NCBI GenBank assembly: GCA_026874595.1
Contig: CM049317.1
Coordinates: forward strand, 10,206,382 to 10,270,381
Direction of reading: 5' to 3'
Origin: Sipunculus nudus
Taxonomy: Eukaryota; Annelida; Sipuncula; Golfingiida; Sipunculidae
Length of the DNA: 64,000 nucleotides
How positions within the stretch are numbered: the stretch's first letter is position 1; each line of letters starts with the position of its first letter. The notes below the pieces were generated by a model that made no database searches, was not told the DNA's origin, and saw only the letters and a program-made list of their open reading frames with translations. This document shows, piece by piece, positions 20,121-31,033 of the stretch. Position numbers and translations under genes: made by a program.

Positions 20121-20905
20121 ATTCTATGGTAATCCATACGCCTGCTCCTCTGAGGTTTATAGACTAAAGTCACACAAAGATAATCTTTCAGTGCATGAAT
20201 ATATTAGTAGTATATGTCGTGCGGCCTTTCTCAAGCTCCGCCGTATAGCTTCCATCCGGCATTTCCTGTCTACAAATGCGTGCTGTCGGCTCATTTGCGC
20301 CACAGTAATATCTCGCCTGGTTTATTATAATTCAGTTCTTGCTGGGTTACCGGCAGAGCAGTCTCTCGGCTACAAATTGTCCAGAATAATGCTGCGCGTC
20401 TCCTTCTTAAGAAGCGTAAGATCGACCAGGTCACGCTGCTGCTCAAGCAGCTCTATTGGCTTCCCGTCAATTACAACATACAATATAAAATTGCTGTTTT
20501 TGTTTACTGCCATTTTGATGACTCATTTCCACCAAATTTGTCTGGAAAAGTAATAATCTCTTGGCCTTTGCGTACGGTGCGCTCGGCTGGCGATAATCTT
20601 CTTAAATTACCAAAGTGTAATATGAAATTCGGTGAACGTTCCTTCCGTTTCGTAGCCCCAAAAGTTTGGAATTCACTTCCCATTACAATTAGAAAATCTC
20701 CAACTCTTGTATCATCTAAACTAATTGTAAAACGTATCTTTTTCGGCAAGCTTTTGGTAACTAATATGCATAATTTTTCTTTCTTGGGTCAGGCACAGGG
20801 AGTAAATTTCCATGAAATTGTATGTGGGTAGGTCTGTGAGTCCGATCATCGGAAATTTGGCGCTATATAAATACTATATATTATTTATTATTATTAATAA
20901 AACAT
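20121..20905 (+). mobile_element. CR1-type non-LTR retrotransposon, 5'-truncated 3' end
   Basis: Translation in two or three frames gives the C-terminal part of a LINE reverse transcriptase. The first piece has ICRAAFLKLRRIASIRHFLS and VISRLVYYNSVLAGLPAEQS, typical of the CR1/L2 region after the catalytic domain ('SRLDYCNSLL.GLP'). After a frameshift near 20375 comes a segment with LYWLPVNYNIQYKI. The final frame has TVRSAGDNLL and ERSFRFVAPKVWNSLP. The 3' end has GGCGCTATATAAAT followed by an ATT/ATTATT tail, as in CR1-group elements. The catalytic RT and endonuclease regions are missing. Confidence 0.85.
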
Positions 20906-21469
20906 CCGTCTTGCATGTAAACACATCCTCCAATAAACGATAGTTTGTATTATTTAAATTAGTTAATAAAACATATCTAGTAGTTATATGTGATATATTT
21001 TTACAGAAAGATGCTCTTACCTTCTGGATATTTACTTATGAATAAATGATTAAGAAAATACAAAATTTTACAATCGTTCCTATCTTCCAGTGCTTTGTAC
21101 CCTATAACCAGTAACACTAACTAGTTTCATGTTATTCAGAACAGGGCGATCAATCAGAATTGCTTTGAACTTGTAAGTATTAACATGAACTCCTCCGGAG
21201 TACCGAAATGTTCTTAATGACGTTTTACAGATCGCGAATCAGACACCTTTTTTGGAGGGGGGGGGGGGGAGGTCCTTTTCCAAACTTAATAAAGTATAAC
21301 TAAAAAACTAGTAACATCATTTTCTTAATTAACATGTTATATTCATGTTTTAAATGTTCTTGTATCAGTCTCAAGCAATTACCCCCCCTTCCTTTGAAGA
21401 TATTATGTATCCGGTTTTGATTAATAATATGCTATAATGTGGCAGTAAATTGATTTATACAATGAAACA

Positions 21470-21471
<2 letters not shown>
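20906..21471. other. Gene-free AT-rich stretch
   Basis: No gene recognised; a G11 run lies at about 21258-21269. Confidence 0.4.

Positions 21472-21530
<59 letters not shown>
21472..21530. repeat. (TA)n microsatellite
   Basis: Near-perfect TA tract of about 58 bp. Confidence 0.95.
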
Positions 21531-21532
<2 letters not shown>

Positions 21533-21803
21533 TGATACACAATCCTACATAGTGACAAGATGCGTACTATGTTCTCTGGCTGGGACTTTACAGGACAAAA
21601 GAATTATCATTTCCCTGTCACTTGGAGGAACTCTGACCCAGCTAAGGTTATCAACATCATATCACCAGCCTGAGCCGCCGGTTGGACTTTGACCGAATTA
21701 TCTTAATCCTACCATGATAAAGTATAGCGGACACAGTTCTCCGAATCGTCATGACCAGACTGGACGCCTCTCAGGTGGGTGGTTCTTAGTGGTACACAGA
21801 CTG

Positions 21804-21804
<1 letters not shown>

Positions 21805-21862
<58 letters not shown>
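21805..21862. repeat. (TA)n microsatellite abutting the Penelope-like element
   Basis: The TA tract ends within 2 bp of the left inverted arm, consistent with insertion into a TA-rich target. Confidence 0.9.
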
Positions 21863-22079
21863 CTGAAGAAAAACAACACTGTTAATTCACAACAGACTGT
21901 TTCACGGGATGCGACCCGATCATCAGGTGAATGTGGTTAGAATGAAGCTAACGTCGTGGTTTGAAAAGCCGAGACTTTACGAGATTACGAGATTATGCTT
22001 TGTGCGATTCGGGTCGGGGGGGGGGGGGGGGGGGGGGCAAGTGAAAGACTGACACTGATCCTATTGTTCTCGGGTGCAC
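21863..22079 (+). repeat. Left inverted arm of the Penelope-like element
   Basis: From CTGAAGAAAAACAACACTG to TTCTCGGGTGCAC, including a G22 run (22016-22037). It contains GACCCGATCATCAGGTGA. Confidence 0.9.
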
Positions 22080-22499
22080 AATAGGAATGGTCGGGGTACA
22101 CGTGCGATACTGGAACATAACAGGGCAGGGCAAAGAGGTTATATAATGTAGTAAATAGTAAATATAATACAAAGATATAACCAGGATGCTCAATCAGCAT
22201 ATTGAAATGATTTCTAATAGGGCCTTGGAAGCAGTGAACATATCAGTAGTATACATATGATATGATAAAAATACACATATACTGTGAAAATACACAATAT
22301 ACAAGGCAAATATACAATATAAAATATAAAAGGCAAATATACTATACCCATACCAAGTGGTGCAAGTCTCCTAGCTGAAGGTCGTAAAGCCCATTAGACC
22401 AGGAAAAAGTAGAACTTTCCTGTCATCCAATGGACTCCACGAGCCAGCAGTGAGAGAACAACTACCTGAACAAATGAGTCTGCCCAGCGGATCCTCGTT

Positions 22500-22520
22500 G
22501 GGGGGGGGGGGGGGGGGGGG
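22500..22520. repeat. Poly-G tract
   Basis: About 20 consecutive G inside the Penelope-like element, not part of the inverted arms. Confidence 0.9.
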
Positions 22521-22610
22521 TTAAGGGGGCACGCTGAATATTAGTACGGATGCTAGGTTTTAAAATATTTCAGGGTGAATTTGTTTTGATGGCGGCACTT
22601 GGAGAGCATT

Positions 22611-23099
22611 TCAGCTCTTGAGTTCAACAATGATCCAGGGGGGGGCCGTAGCTATAAGTAGCTTTTCAGACAAGCAGAGATCACACTTCCTAGTCCCACA
22701 GAAGTAAGGTGCTGCCTTGGCAGATATTTCCCAGGAGAGCTTGTAATTGATATTGTTGTCTTTTAGTGACCAAATGTGTTTATACAGTTCAGTGTTTTTA
22801 GCGTGGGATCTGTTCCGAAAGGATTGCTTGTGGTTATTATATCTTGTCTTGAAATCACCTTCAGTACACCCTATGTAGTGTTTCACGTCATTGTCTGTTC
22901 TAACTGTTGCTTTATAGACAATGCATTTCAGCTGACATTGACCATTCATAGGACATTCGTCTTTTTTACGGCAGTTACATTGTTTTTGGAGTGCACCCGA
23001 GAACAATAGGATCAGTGTCAGTCTTTCACTTGCCCCCCCCCCCCGACCCGAATCGCACAAAGCATAATCTCGTAATCTCGTAAAGTCTCGGCTTTTCAA
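22611..23099 (-). pseudogene. GIY-YIG endonuclease domain of a Penelope-like element
   Basis: 162-codon frame. About the first 37 residues come from the terminal arm. The rest has a Cys cluster, CNCRKKDECPMNGQC, then VYKATV, HYIGCTEGDFKTRYNNHKQS (the GIY-YIG core, here 'YIG', with the catalytic Arg and adjacent Tyr) and KNTELYKHIW. It ends with a second cluster, CGTRKCDLCLSEKLLI. This is the usual order in Penelope-like elements (CCHH-type zinc finger, GIY-YIG, C-terminal Cys motif). The reverse transcriptase that should precede it is absent, so the product is not a full PLE protein. Confidence 0.88.
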
Positions 23100-23197
23100 A
23101 CCACGACGTTAGCTTCATTCTAACCACATTCACCTGATGATCGGGTCGCATCCCGTGAAACAGTCTGTTGTGAATTAACAGTGTTGTTTTTCTTCAG
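22991..23197 (-). repeat. Right inverted arm of the Penelope-like element
   Basis: Reverse complement of the left arm with a C12 instead of a G22 homopolymer. The arm also supplies the start of the GIY-YIG frame. Confidence 0.9.
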
Positions 23198-23261
23198 AGT
23201 TATACCGCTCTGGCCTAGCTTGTAGGCCATAGAGCACTTTACATCGGAGGGTAACGCTACC

Positions 23262-23262
<1 letters not shown>

Positions 23263-23310
<48 letters not shown>
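23263..23310. repeat. (TA)n microsatellite
   Basis: TA tract about 65 bp beyond the right arm of the Penelope-like element. Confidence 0.9.
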
Positions 23311-23313
<3 letters not shown>

Positions 23314-24027
23314 GTTTTATTAATGTTTAGGAGGTAAGACTCTGTACCAATGTGATATCTTAAAGGTGCTGGTAGGCGTGTGTAGGCGGAGAGGATGCAG
23401 AATTTGTATTTTTGTTTCCGTTCACCCACAGTTCAATCGATGATAAACAAAAGTCCAAAACATAACAACAAAGATTAATAGAATCTTTCATTCATACAAT
23501 GTATCTCAACTGTGTGCAAGCATGTTGACACCAGTGAATATCTTTAGCACTTAATACAGTGTTAACACGTAAAATACTGAGAAACTGAGAATGAAAAGTA
23601 AAAACTTATTGAAAATGGCTTGATTGATCAGGCTTTTTGGGTGCAAATATTGCCATATATGAGCACAAACGGTGACGTTTTGTGCATTGTTGCATTCAGA
23701 GTACACTTATGATTCCTTGAAATGTCACAAATGTGATGAATGAAATTCTTTAAATATGTACCAAGTTTTCAGTAGGAACCCCCTGCATGCGCATTTATAG
23801 CGACACACCTGAGGACTTCACAGTTTCTCAGACCTCACAGGGAACTCCACTGTTTCATATTGAATTTTCACCATTGCTGCTGGTTTAAACAATTTCTTCT
23901 CCGAGAGGGTTTGGCCGGTACTTTACTTTGCTTAAAAAGTAGCCTGCATCTTATAAGTTGAAACTGTAGCCTTGCTGGAAATCATTTTCGATTTATGTAT
24001 TTTTTCTAACATTTTATGTATTTTTAG
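23311..24027 (+). other. Flank or intron before GH31 copy 2
   Basis: No gene recognised. From about 23610 it resembles the sequence before copy 1. It ends with the acceptor TATTTTTAG at 24027. No counterpart of the MAREETPLL exon was found between copies 1 and 2. Confidence 0.45.
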
Positions 24028-24078
24028 ACAATATAATAAAATCATTGGAGAAGACAAGATCTTTGAGAAATCTCAAAA
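24028..24078 (+). other. Leader between acceptor and ATG of GH31 copy 2
   Basis: 51 nt, exactly as long as the corresponding piece of copy 1 (9413-9463) and recognisably homologous (AAAATCATTGGAGAAGACAA against AAATTCATTGATGAAGGCAA). In the ATG frame it contains TAA TAA and TGA. The homologous codons (KIIGEDKI against KFIDEGKI) lie in another frame because of small offsetting indels. Translation from an upstream exon in phase 0 would stop here, so initiation at 24079 is the simplest reading. Confidence 0.6.
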
Positions 24079-26061
24079 ATGGTTTTTCAAATCGGAAATG
24101 CCACTTTGGATGTCGACAACAAAATAAGATTTGAATTTCTCTACCGAAAATTCTCCAATCAAGATAATAGCCAAAAGGTCTACCTGTCTGGAAACTGTGG
24201 AGGGTCTACGAATAGTAAAGGTCTGCATAAATCTGCACTTGAAAATAACACGTTAAAGCTGACCTTCACTGATGGGACCTGTTTGAGTATATCTTATAAA
24301 GAAAGTGGAACGACAGACGTGTATGATGTTGAATGGAGTACCCTGAACTCTTCTGTGAAGGAGTTCAAAGATTCCTATGACTTGGATCACCACTGGTATG
24401 GTGCTGCTCAAGTGTTCAGCCAACAATGGCCAATAGAGAAATGGGAACGAGATTTGACAGCTTACGTTCCAATGGATTCATACCAGGACCAATGGGGCGG
24501 GGTACAGGAGCGATATTGGTTGAAATCAACTGGGGCTTCTTTGTTTGTGGATGAAAACATACCACTGTTTGTAAGTCAGAACTATAAAAAGGATGGTAAA
24601 TTGGTATTTGTGGCAAAGTATGCTAAACCATACAAAAGGTCGCCACACATGAGCCTGACCTTAAAGTACACCGTGTGTATTGATAGTGATGTAAAAGAAG
24701 TGCGCAGATATGCAGTGGACAATATTTTCAAAAGACCAATCGATATCCCTAATAAAAGAATGTTCACCCATCCCATCTGGTCAACGTGGGCTTTGTTTAA
24801 GAAAGAGGTGGATCAAGCTAAGGTGTTAAAATTTGCTGATGACATTCGAAGCCACGGTTATAAAGACTCTCAGTTGGAGATTGACGATCACTGGGAAACT
24901 GGGTACGGGCTGATGAACTTTAATTCTGCCAAGTTTCCAAGCATCTTGGAACTAACCACGCAACTACACGAAAAAGGATTTAGAGTCACTTTGTGGGTGC
25001 ACCCATTTTCTGCTCAGATATTTAGCCATTGGTTCAGCCGAGATTATTTGCAATCTCCTTATTGTTGTGCATGTTGTTGTGGAAGTGCAGGACTTGGGTA
25101 CTGGTGGAATGGTCCAGCATACATACTGGATGTCACCAATGAAAATGCAGTTTATGGGTTTAAAGAACGGCTGAGACTTCTGCATGATGGCTGCAAAATT
25201 GACTCTTTCAAGTTTGATGGTGGTGAACTTGTTTGGTTCCCATTTTTGGGTTATAAATTTGCTGAGTCTATTTCAAACCCGGCTTTTTACACCACGAAGT
25301 ATGCAGAAGTGGCATATGAGGCAGACAAAGACCAAAGAATGCAAGAGGTTCGAGTCGGATTTCGTACTCAGCACCTTCCAATCTTTGTGCGAATGATGGA
25401 CAAAGACTCTGTTTGGGGATGGAACAATGGTCTGAAGACATTGATACCCCATGCTTTAACGTTCGGTTTGATTGGCTATCACTTTGTGTTACCTGATATG
25501 ATTGGTGGAAATGGCTACAAAGGCAAGCCACCGAGAGAGCTCTTCATCCGTTGGCTACAAGTGACCGTGTTCATGCCTTCACTTCAGTTTTCGTATGTTC
25601 CCTGGATGTATGATGATGAAACCATAGAAATATCTAAGAAGATGGTGGAGCTACATGAGAAATACGCTGATAGGATCATCGAGCTGGCGGAGGAGTCGGT
25701 TCGGACAGGCTATCCAATCAACCGTCCACTTTGGTGGATCGCTCCTAATGACGAACAAGCTCAGCTTGTAGATGATGAGTTTCTTCTTGGTGATGATATC
25801 CTTGTAGCTCCTGTAGTTGAAGAAGGTCACAGAATGAGGACTATATACTTTCCTAAAGGGAAGTGGATCGATCTTTGTCGACCTGATGATGAGTACCATG
25901 AGGGTCCTAAGACTATAACATACCGGGCAGACTTAGGAGAATTGCCATTCTTCAGGAAAGTAGAACACGACGCAGTAGAGGTTATATCTAACGCAGCTGA
26001 AAATGAAAGAGGAAATTCAGAAGAGGCTAAAGGAGAATCGGGAGATTCAACAAAACTTTAG
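24079..26061 (+). CDS. GH31 family glycosidase, MYORG-like, copy 2
   Basis: 660 codons, no internal intron; start chosen at 24079 (aaaATGG) because in-frame stops precede it. Same architecture as copy 1: QIGNATLDV N-terminus, DLDHHWYGAAQ (about 101-111), IWSTWALF (about 234), LEIDDHW (about 269), TLWVHPF, SFKFDGGE with nucleophile Asp380, MMDKDSVWGW with the acid/base Asp (441/443), and RPLWWIAPNDEQAQ. It differs from copy 1 by a five-residue-longer loop containing Cys329, 330, 332, 333 and 334 before GLGYWWNG, and by a short C-terminal tail (about 35 residues after FFRKVE) in place of the long acidic repeat. No signal peptide or membrane segment is visible, so location is unclear. About 400 bp (25355-25755) is almost identical to copy 1. 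Function is inferred from the family: retaining alpha-glycosidase, with alpha-galactosidase activity known for human MYORG. Confidence 0.93.
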   Translation: MVFQIGNATLDVDNKIRFEFLYRKFSNQDNSQKVYLSGNCGGSTNSKGLHKSALENNTLKLTFTDGTCLSISYKESGTTDVYDVEWSTLNSSVKEFKDSYDLDHHWYGAAQVFSQQWPIEKWERDLTAYVPMDSYQDQWGGVQERYWLKSTGASLFVDENIPLFVSQNYKKDGKLVFVAKYAKPYKRSPHMSLTLKYTVCIDSDVKEVRRYAVDNIFKRPIDIPNKRMFTHPIWSTWALFKKEVDQAKVLKFADDIRSHGYKDSQLEIDDHWETGYGLMNFNSAKFPSILELTTQLHEKGFRVTLWVHPFSAQIFSHWFSRDYLQSPYCCACCCGSAGLGYWWNGPAYILDVTNENAVYGFKERLRLLHDGCKIDSFKFDGGELVWFPFLGYKFAESISNPAFYTTKYAEVAYEADKDQRMQEVRVGFRTQHLPIFVRMMDKDSVWGWNNGLKTLIPHALTFGLIGYHFVLPDMIGGNGYKGKPPRELFIRWLQVTVFMPSLQFSYVPWMYDDETIEISKKMVELHEKYADRIIELAEESVRTGYPINRPLWWIAPNDEQAQLVDDEFLLGDDILVAPVVEEGHRMRTIYFPKGKWIDLCRPDDEYHEGPKTITYRADLGELPFFRKVEHDAVEVISNAAENERGNSEEAKGESGDSTKL

Positions 26062-26866
26062 TATGACCCAGATGAGGAAAAACACCATTCATAATTATGT
26101 TAAACATCAGTATGAAAAATGGGACAGAATGAAAATTCATGTTCTGCTATATGGACTAGACTATGTTAAATACTAGTCGAATATGTTATTCATTGATTTC
26201 GAATTAAAACAATGATTTTGTAAATGTGGATGTATACATTGCGAATGGAATATTGGAGAGAGTCAGGATACAATGTATATCATTTTATGTTATTTAAATA
26301 ATACCTGTGTGCAATAATTTTCTGTGTGTACAAAAAAAAAATCATTATGCGTTTGTGTGATGGGTGTGAAACTACTCGGACTGGACTTTTTGCTTTCAGT
26401 ATTTATGGAAATGGATTTCATTTTATTTGACTAATGCTCAGATATTCTCTGCCGTTAGAACAGTGAGTGCTGGTGAAAACTTTAGAAACCAGCAACTATC
26501 AATTTATGTCTGTTACAACAATACTTTACTTGATATTTATTGCGTAAACAAACTTTTCTACTTCAGCAATGCTTTATTCAGAGTACTTACGTAGATTATG
26601 AAATCTTACTGATAAATCTAGTTTCCATGTCTATGTCCATGTTGCAATCTTAAACAATTTGAGATTGTAACCTCACATAAATGTTACCACGATTAGCAAT
26701 AATATAGTAAAAAGAAAAGTTTCAAAATTGGCACGGAATATATCTTATTTGTATTATATTATATCTGCAAAAATGTTAAAAATCTTAAACACACGAACCC
26801 TTTATATCTCAGGGACAACAGTAATAATGTTACACAATTGGCATCTCTCTTAAAGCTTACAGTGAA

Positions 26867-26868
<2 letters not shown>
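26062..26868 (+). other. Downstream flank of GH31 copy 2
   Basis: Presumed 3' UTR and flank; ATTAAA near 26202 is a possible polyadenylation signal. Nothing else recognised. Confidence 0.4.

Positions 26869-26917
<49 letters not shown>
26869..26917. repeat. (TA)n microsatellite
   Basis: TA tract of about 48 bp. Confidence 0.95.
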
Positions 26918-26919
<2 letters not shown>

Positions 26920-27264
26920 TAGTATATGCAAAACCTTTCAGATATGTATGGTTATATACCTTTCATATGTTTGTTTAAGATTGTCACAGTGCAGGCTGTG
27001 TAGTGTGATAAAGTTACCCCTGGTGATAAAAATATATTGTGTACTGATAAGAGTGACTGGTGACAGGTAAATCATTATATCGCAGTCTGTTATCTTTACA
27101 TGTATAGAGTATACATGACGGCATGTATAATTTAAAGCTGATTTTGCAGTTAATATTCAAAAATTCTGAAAAATGGAAACAAATTTTAAAATTAACCCTT
27201 ACGTCTTTGAACGATATTGGCCATTGTGTATTATATTGGTTACATGGATTGTACAGTTAGCTAA

Positions 27265-27441
27265 TACAGGTACGCTCCATGGCTCAGTAGTCTCTAGAGG
27301 TGAAGTAAACCGGAGAACCCGGAGAAAACCACCGTTTTTGCGAGGGCATCTACAACCAAATTTCATGGCAACTCCGGTGATCGAACTCATGTCGCCAGCG
27401 GAGATAGCCGAGTGTTTTACCACTCGACTGGCCAGGCCCCA
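27265..27441 (-). repeat. tRNA-derived SINE
   Basis: On the minus strand it begins GGGCCTGGCCAGTCGAGTGG, continues with a B-box-like GAGTTCGATCACCGG and then GGTTTTCTCCGGGTTCTCCG. This is the same head-plus-body arrangement as the SINE at 159-365. Confidence 0.7.
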
Positions 27442-28715
27442 ACTGGTATATAAAGCAGAAAATAAATTGTCTTTAAATATGAATTTTATTCAATAATAAA
27501 CTTTTCTTGTACAAAAAATCATTCATCTTAAACGTATTTTAGTCTTAACATTTTTGTTAATATTTATTATTAATACAAATTACTGTTATTTTGGAAGGGT
27601 ATGAATTAACATACATCATTAGGCTGCAAGGCAGTTCAGTTTACGTTTCAGCCGTCCTTTCTGTTGCACTTGGCCTAAATTGCTTTATAAACAAAGTTTA
27701 ACCAAGTTCACCAGGCAGCTAGCTCACATAAAGACTATGGATGGAGTGTATATCTCTATATATGTCTCATTTTGAATCCTGCGCTTCTATGAGATATTCA
27801 TTCACACGCTTGCTTCAACGAGCTGTTTTCACAAAGCCGTTTAAAATATTGGTCTGCGTTTATAATATGTTTTATTTATGCATGTCATGTTCTTTACCGG
27901 GTCAGAACTATACAGTTCAATAGACACCTACAAACTATAAAGATATATATCAAATATCATTTCTGGAATCTTCTAGAGAGCCTTGAACTATGCATGCTTT
28001 CATGTTGGTAATTTACACAATATACATGTTCATTTATTACAAAATTAAATAAAAGTGAGGTCTCATAAACAAGTTTTTGTAACAAATATGTTTAATTATT
28101 TCAGTCTTTTTTTCATGTAATAAACATATTTCATATCACCCCTTTGTTTACATTTTCAAAATAAAATTTAGAATTAGAACAACACTGATCCATATTATTA
28201 ACAATTTGTTTTTGTTTTTGTTTTCCATGGTTCAGCACAGAGCAGCACATATCAATAAAAATGTAATAACTAAGCTGTATCTTCAATATCTAAAAATCAA
28301 CACTGAAATGTATGTTACCGGAAGGTTTGCGGACAGTGAACTATTTGTCAGAATAGCGAAGCATTCTTCGCACAGTTAGGCAGAATTTAACAATGATTTA
28401 GTCTTATATATTACAAAAGTTCTCACATAAAATTCTGATTTGGATAATACCAGGAGACACAATGGCAGTACACATGCAACTCTTTGTTTGTTATTCAATC
28501 TTAATATCATTTGAAATTCCCTGTGCTACCTGCGGCTGGGAATACATTAATTTCAGTTTTAAGAAATGTAACTAATTTAGGTGTAACTTCACTATAACAT
28601 GTTAAAACATAAAGTGCTATAAGGTCTCCAATAATCTATATTTTAGGGGTATGGCGTGATAATTATATAAGACCTTTTCCCAACAGAATCAAACGACAAT
28701 GATACCTTCATGTAG

Positions 28716-28720
<5 letters not shown>
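27442..28720. other. Gene-free AT-rich stretch
   Basis: No gene or repeat recognised. Confidence 0.4.

Positions 28721-28778
<58 letters not shown>
28721..28778. repeat. (TA)n microsatellite
   Basis: TA tract of about 58 bp. Confidence 0.95.
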
Positions 28779-28780
<2 letters not shown>

Positions 28781-28904
28781 TATGTATCATACATAGTATC
28801 TGGTTCTTATAATCCTTACGCAGTGGGTAAATCCAGTCATTTTAGATCCCCGTCGTTAAACCACAGATTTATCAAAATAGGTCCGCCGGGTGTGAACACC
28901 AGGC

Positions 28905-29290
28905 GCTGGCACAGAGCCAATATTTGTAATCAAACCAATGAGAGCTGGGTATCGCATTGTGTACGCTCTTCACGCAGTCGTGCAAAACATCCTTTGTTTT
29001 AACTGCTGCTTTTTATAGCGAGATTCTTTCGGTTCCACCACTGCTGGCACAGAGCAAAGAATTGTAATCAGACCAATAAGAGCGTGGTATCGCATTGTGC
29101 ATCCAGCTCCAAATTTTAAACAAGCGACAGCCGCTCTCGTTGGTCTGATTCATGGCCCTGATCCTTAGCCCTGTGAATTTAGCACAGGGCCAAGAATCAG
29201 AACGATGGGAGCGTGGCATAGCATTGTGCAGTCAACAAAGTTTTAAAGCCGCAAAGCTCCGCTCTCATTGGTTTGACTACATTTTCTAAA
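28905..29290. repeat. About 135 bp repeats with CCAAT-like motifs in both orientations
   Basis: Three direct units start with GGCACAGAGC-like blocks (28911, 29044, 29180), and each contains a block resembling AATCAGACCAATAAGAGCG followed by GCATTGTG. Inverted versions (GCTCTCGTTGGTCTGAT at about 29133 and GCTCTCATTGGTTTGA at about 29258) face them, so the region can fold. Function unknown. Confidence 0.55.
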
Positions 29291-29359
29291 GGCGATTTGT
29301 GGAAAATCCCTGGACCTCGTGACCTACGGCCTTCTACAGATTTCATGGAAATATATTAC

Positions 29360-29399
<40 letters not shown>
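29360..29399. repeat. (TA)n microsatellite
   Basis: TA tract of about 38 bp. Confidence 0.95.
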
Positions 29400-29402
<3 letters not shown>

Positions 29403-29527
29403 GAATCATACCCAGCTTTAGACAATCTGTTGCATTTATATCGAATTATTTAGGTAATGTATTTCACAAAATATTGTTGTAAGAGCCTGCATATTGTCTT
29501 TGTGGGTAATATGTAATAATGTAAACC

Positions 29528-29730
29528 TTGGTGTTATCAAGGTTTAACACAGAAGGAGAGAGCACTCCCCAGTTCAAAGCAAGTCAAGCATGTCACTTGC
29601 GAAAACCGATAAGAAACCTCGCACCTGGGTGTGAAACCCGACTTGCGTGGGTGCACGGGCAGCCTCGTCAACACTGTGCCCACTTAAGTCCCTATGATTT
29701 TCCAAAGAATTACATTAAATACCTCATGTA
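29528..29730. repeat. Dispersed repeat fragment
   Basis: Its end (AAGTCCCTATGATTTTCCAA AGAATTACATTAAA, split here) resembles 43002-43032 in HUS1 intron 4, so both are probably copies of one repeat. On the minus strand it holds GGGTTTCACACCCAGGTGCG, faintly B-box-like. Family not identified. Confidence 0.35.
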
Positions 29731-30579
29731 AATTTTCAATTAACAGAGAGGCGTGTAGTTTAGTTCAGGTATTGTTGACAAACGATATTAAGGCCTTAAA
29801 GGGGCCAAATCACCTATCTGACCTTTATAAACTAAAGGTAATCCCTTGGAGCTTTTATAAAGATAGGCCAGAAAACGTGGATATCACCACACACAGGCTG
29901 CTTGTTTATTTATATCAACGTGTTTATAATATGTCGGGCAGCCCAAACTATTCAAAACAAATTCAACAAGGACATCTAGCAGCAAGTCAGATAAGCCAGA
30001 GCTTTGCAAATGGCTTTTTGCAACAAGTGACCTTTCTATCTTTTTCCCGTTTGTCAACATTTCTGTGTTTACAAACCTGTTGTTGATAAACAAGTTCCCA
30101 CATCCTTCGCGAAGGCCTTGTAGGAATTTTTCACAACCAAAATTACCCTTATATCTTTAATATATATACACAGAGGAAGCCAGATATCACATAAATTCTT
30201 TTTCAAAAGGTAGAGGAATGGGAACCTTTAACGAAAGCAATGGATACGCCCCCTCCTTTCATCGACCCGGAGGTCTCTGTTTTAAAAAAAAAAAACATAG
30301 TTGTCTGACCTGATTCAAGCATTATGTTAAACCTTCCTGTTGTTATATACTATAGGTTAATAAGCATGCTTGATGACAAGTAAATGTTTAAGGTGCTGGG
30401 TTGGTTATCTATACAGCTGATGAGTGTATGACAGCATGACATATGAGCTTATTGTCTCTCATGATACGTAAATTTGTCATGATCACGTGACTTTGAGTCC
30501 TTGAGTCAGGGTCAACTGTATGTATACAGAATGTCAATAGACCTATAGGTAAAATTAAGGCTCAATATATATAAATTAC
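29731..30579. other. Gene-free stretch
   Basis: An open frame of 130 codons at 29694 has no recognised motif. Nothing else supported. Confidence 0.35.
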
Positions 30580-30780
30580 AGAAGGGTGATTGGATGAAAA
30601 AGAGGGAGAGAAAATTTTAAAAAGGAATGGTGATTGGATGAAAAAGAGAGAGAGAGAGAATGAGTGAGAGAGAAATTTTGAGAAAGAAAATGTTATTGGA
30701 TGAGAGAGAGAAGAATGAAATTTTGAGAAGTAAAGAAAACACAATTGGAAAATAGAGGAGAGAAAGGGCGAGAGAAACAA
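30580..30780. repeat. Purine-rich imperfect tandem repeat
   Basis: Units of about 50 bp containing GTGATTGGATGAAAAAGAG and AGAGAGA tracts. A related GA-rich piece lies at 32333-32450. Confidence 0.6.
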
Positions 30781-31033
30781 GTGCCCTATTGGTCATAACT
30801 CTCTGCCGACTGACATGTTGACAATACATGTACATGCCCATGCACAGGCAACTAATTAAGATATTAAAGATAATGTAGGTGGAATCATCATTCATGCATA
30901 TTATCTTAAGTTCATCAAGAACCATAAGCACACCAAATTTAATAACAAGCCATCCATCTTTTCCCAAGAAATCTGGTAATTTATTTGTACTTGTCAAAAT
31001 ATTTCTGGGGTGCTCAAACATGCCCCACAACTC

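Larger units (their letters stand above)
21863..23197 (-). mobile_element. Penelope-like element fragment with inverted terminal arms
   Basis: A GIY-YIG endonuclease coding fragment on the minus strand is enclosed by two inverted arms, 21863-22079 and 22991-23197. By eye these match base for base except that the homopolymer is 22 G on the left and 12 C on the right. That accounts for the whole 10 bp length difference. Penelope-like elements encode RT plus GIY-YIG and often have terminal repeats in direct or inverted arrangement. The reverse transcriptase part is missing. A TA tract abuts the left arm and another begins about 65 bp beyond the right arm. Confidence 0.8.
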
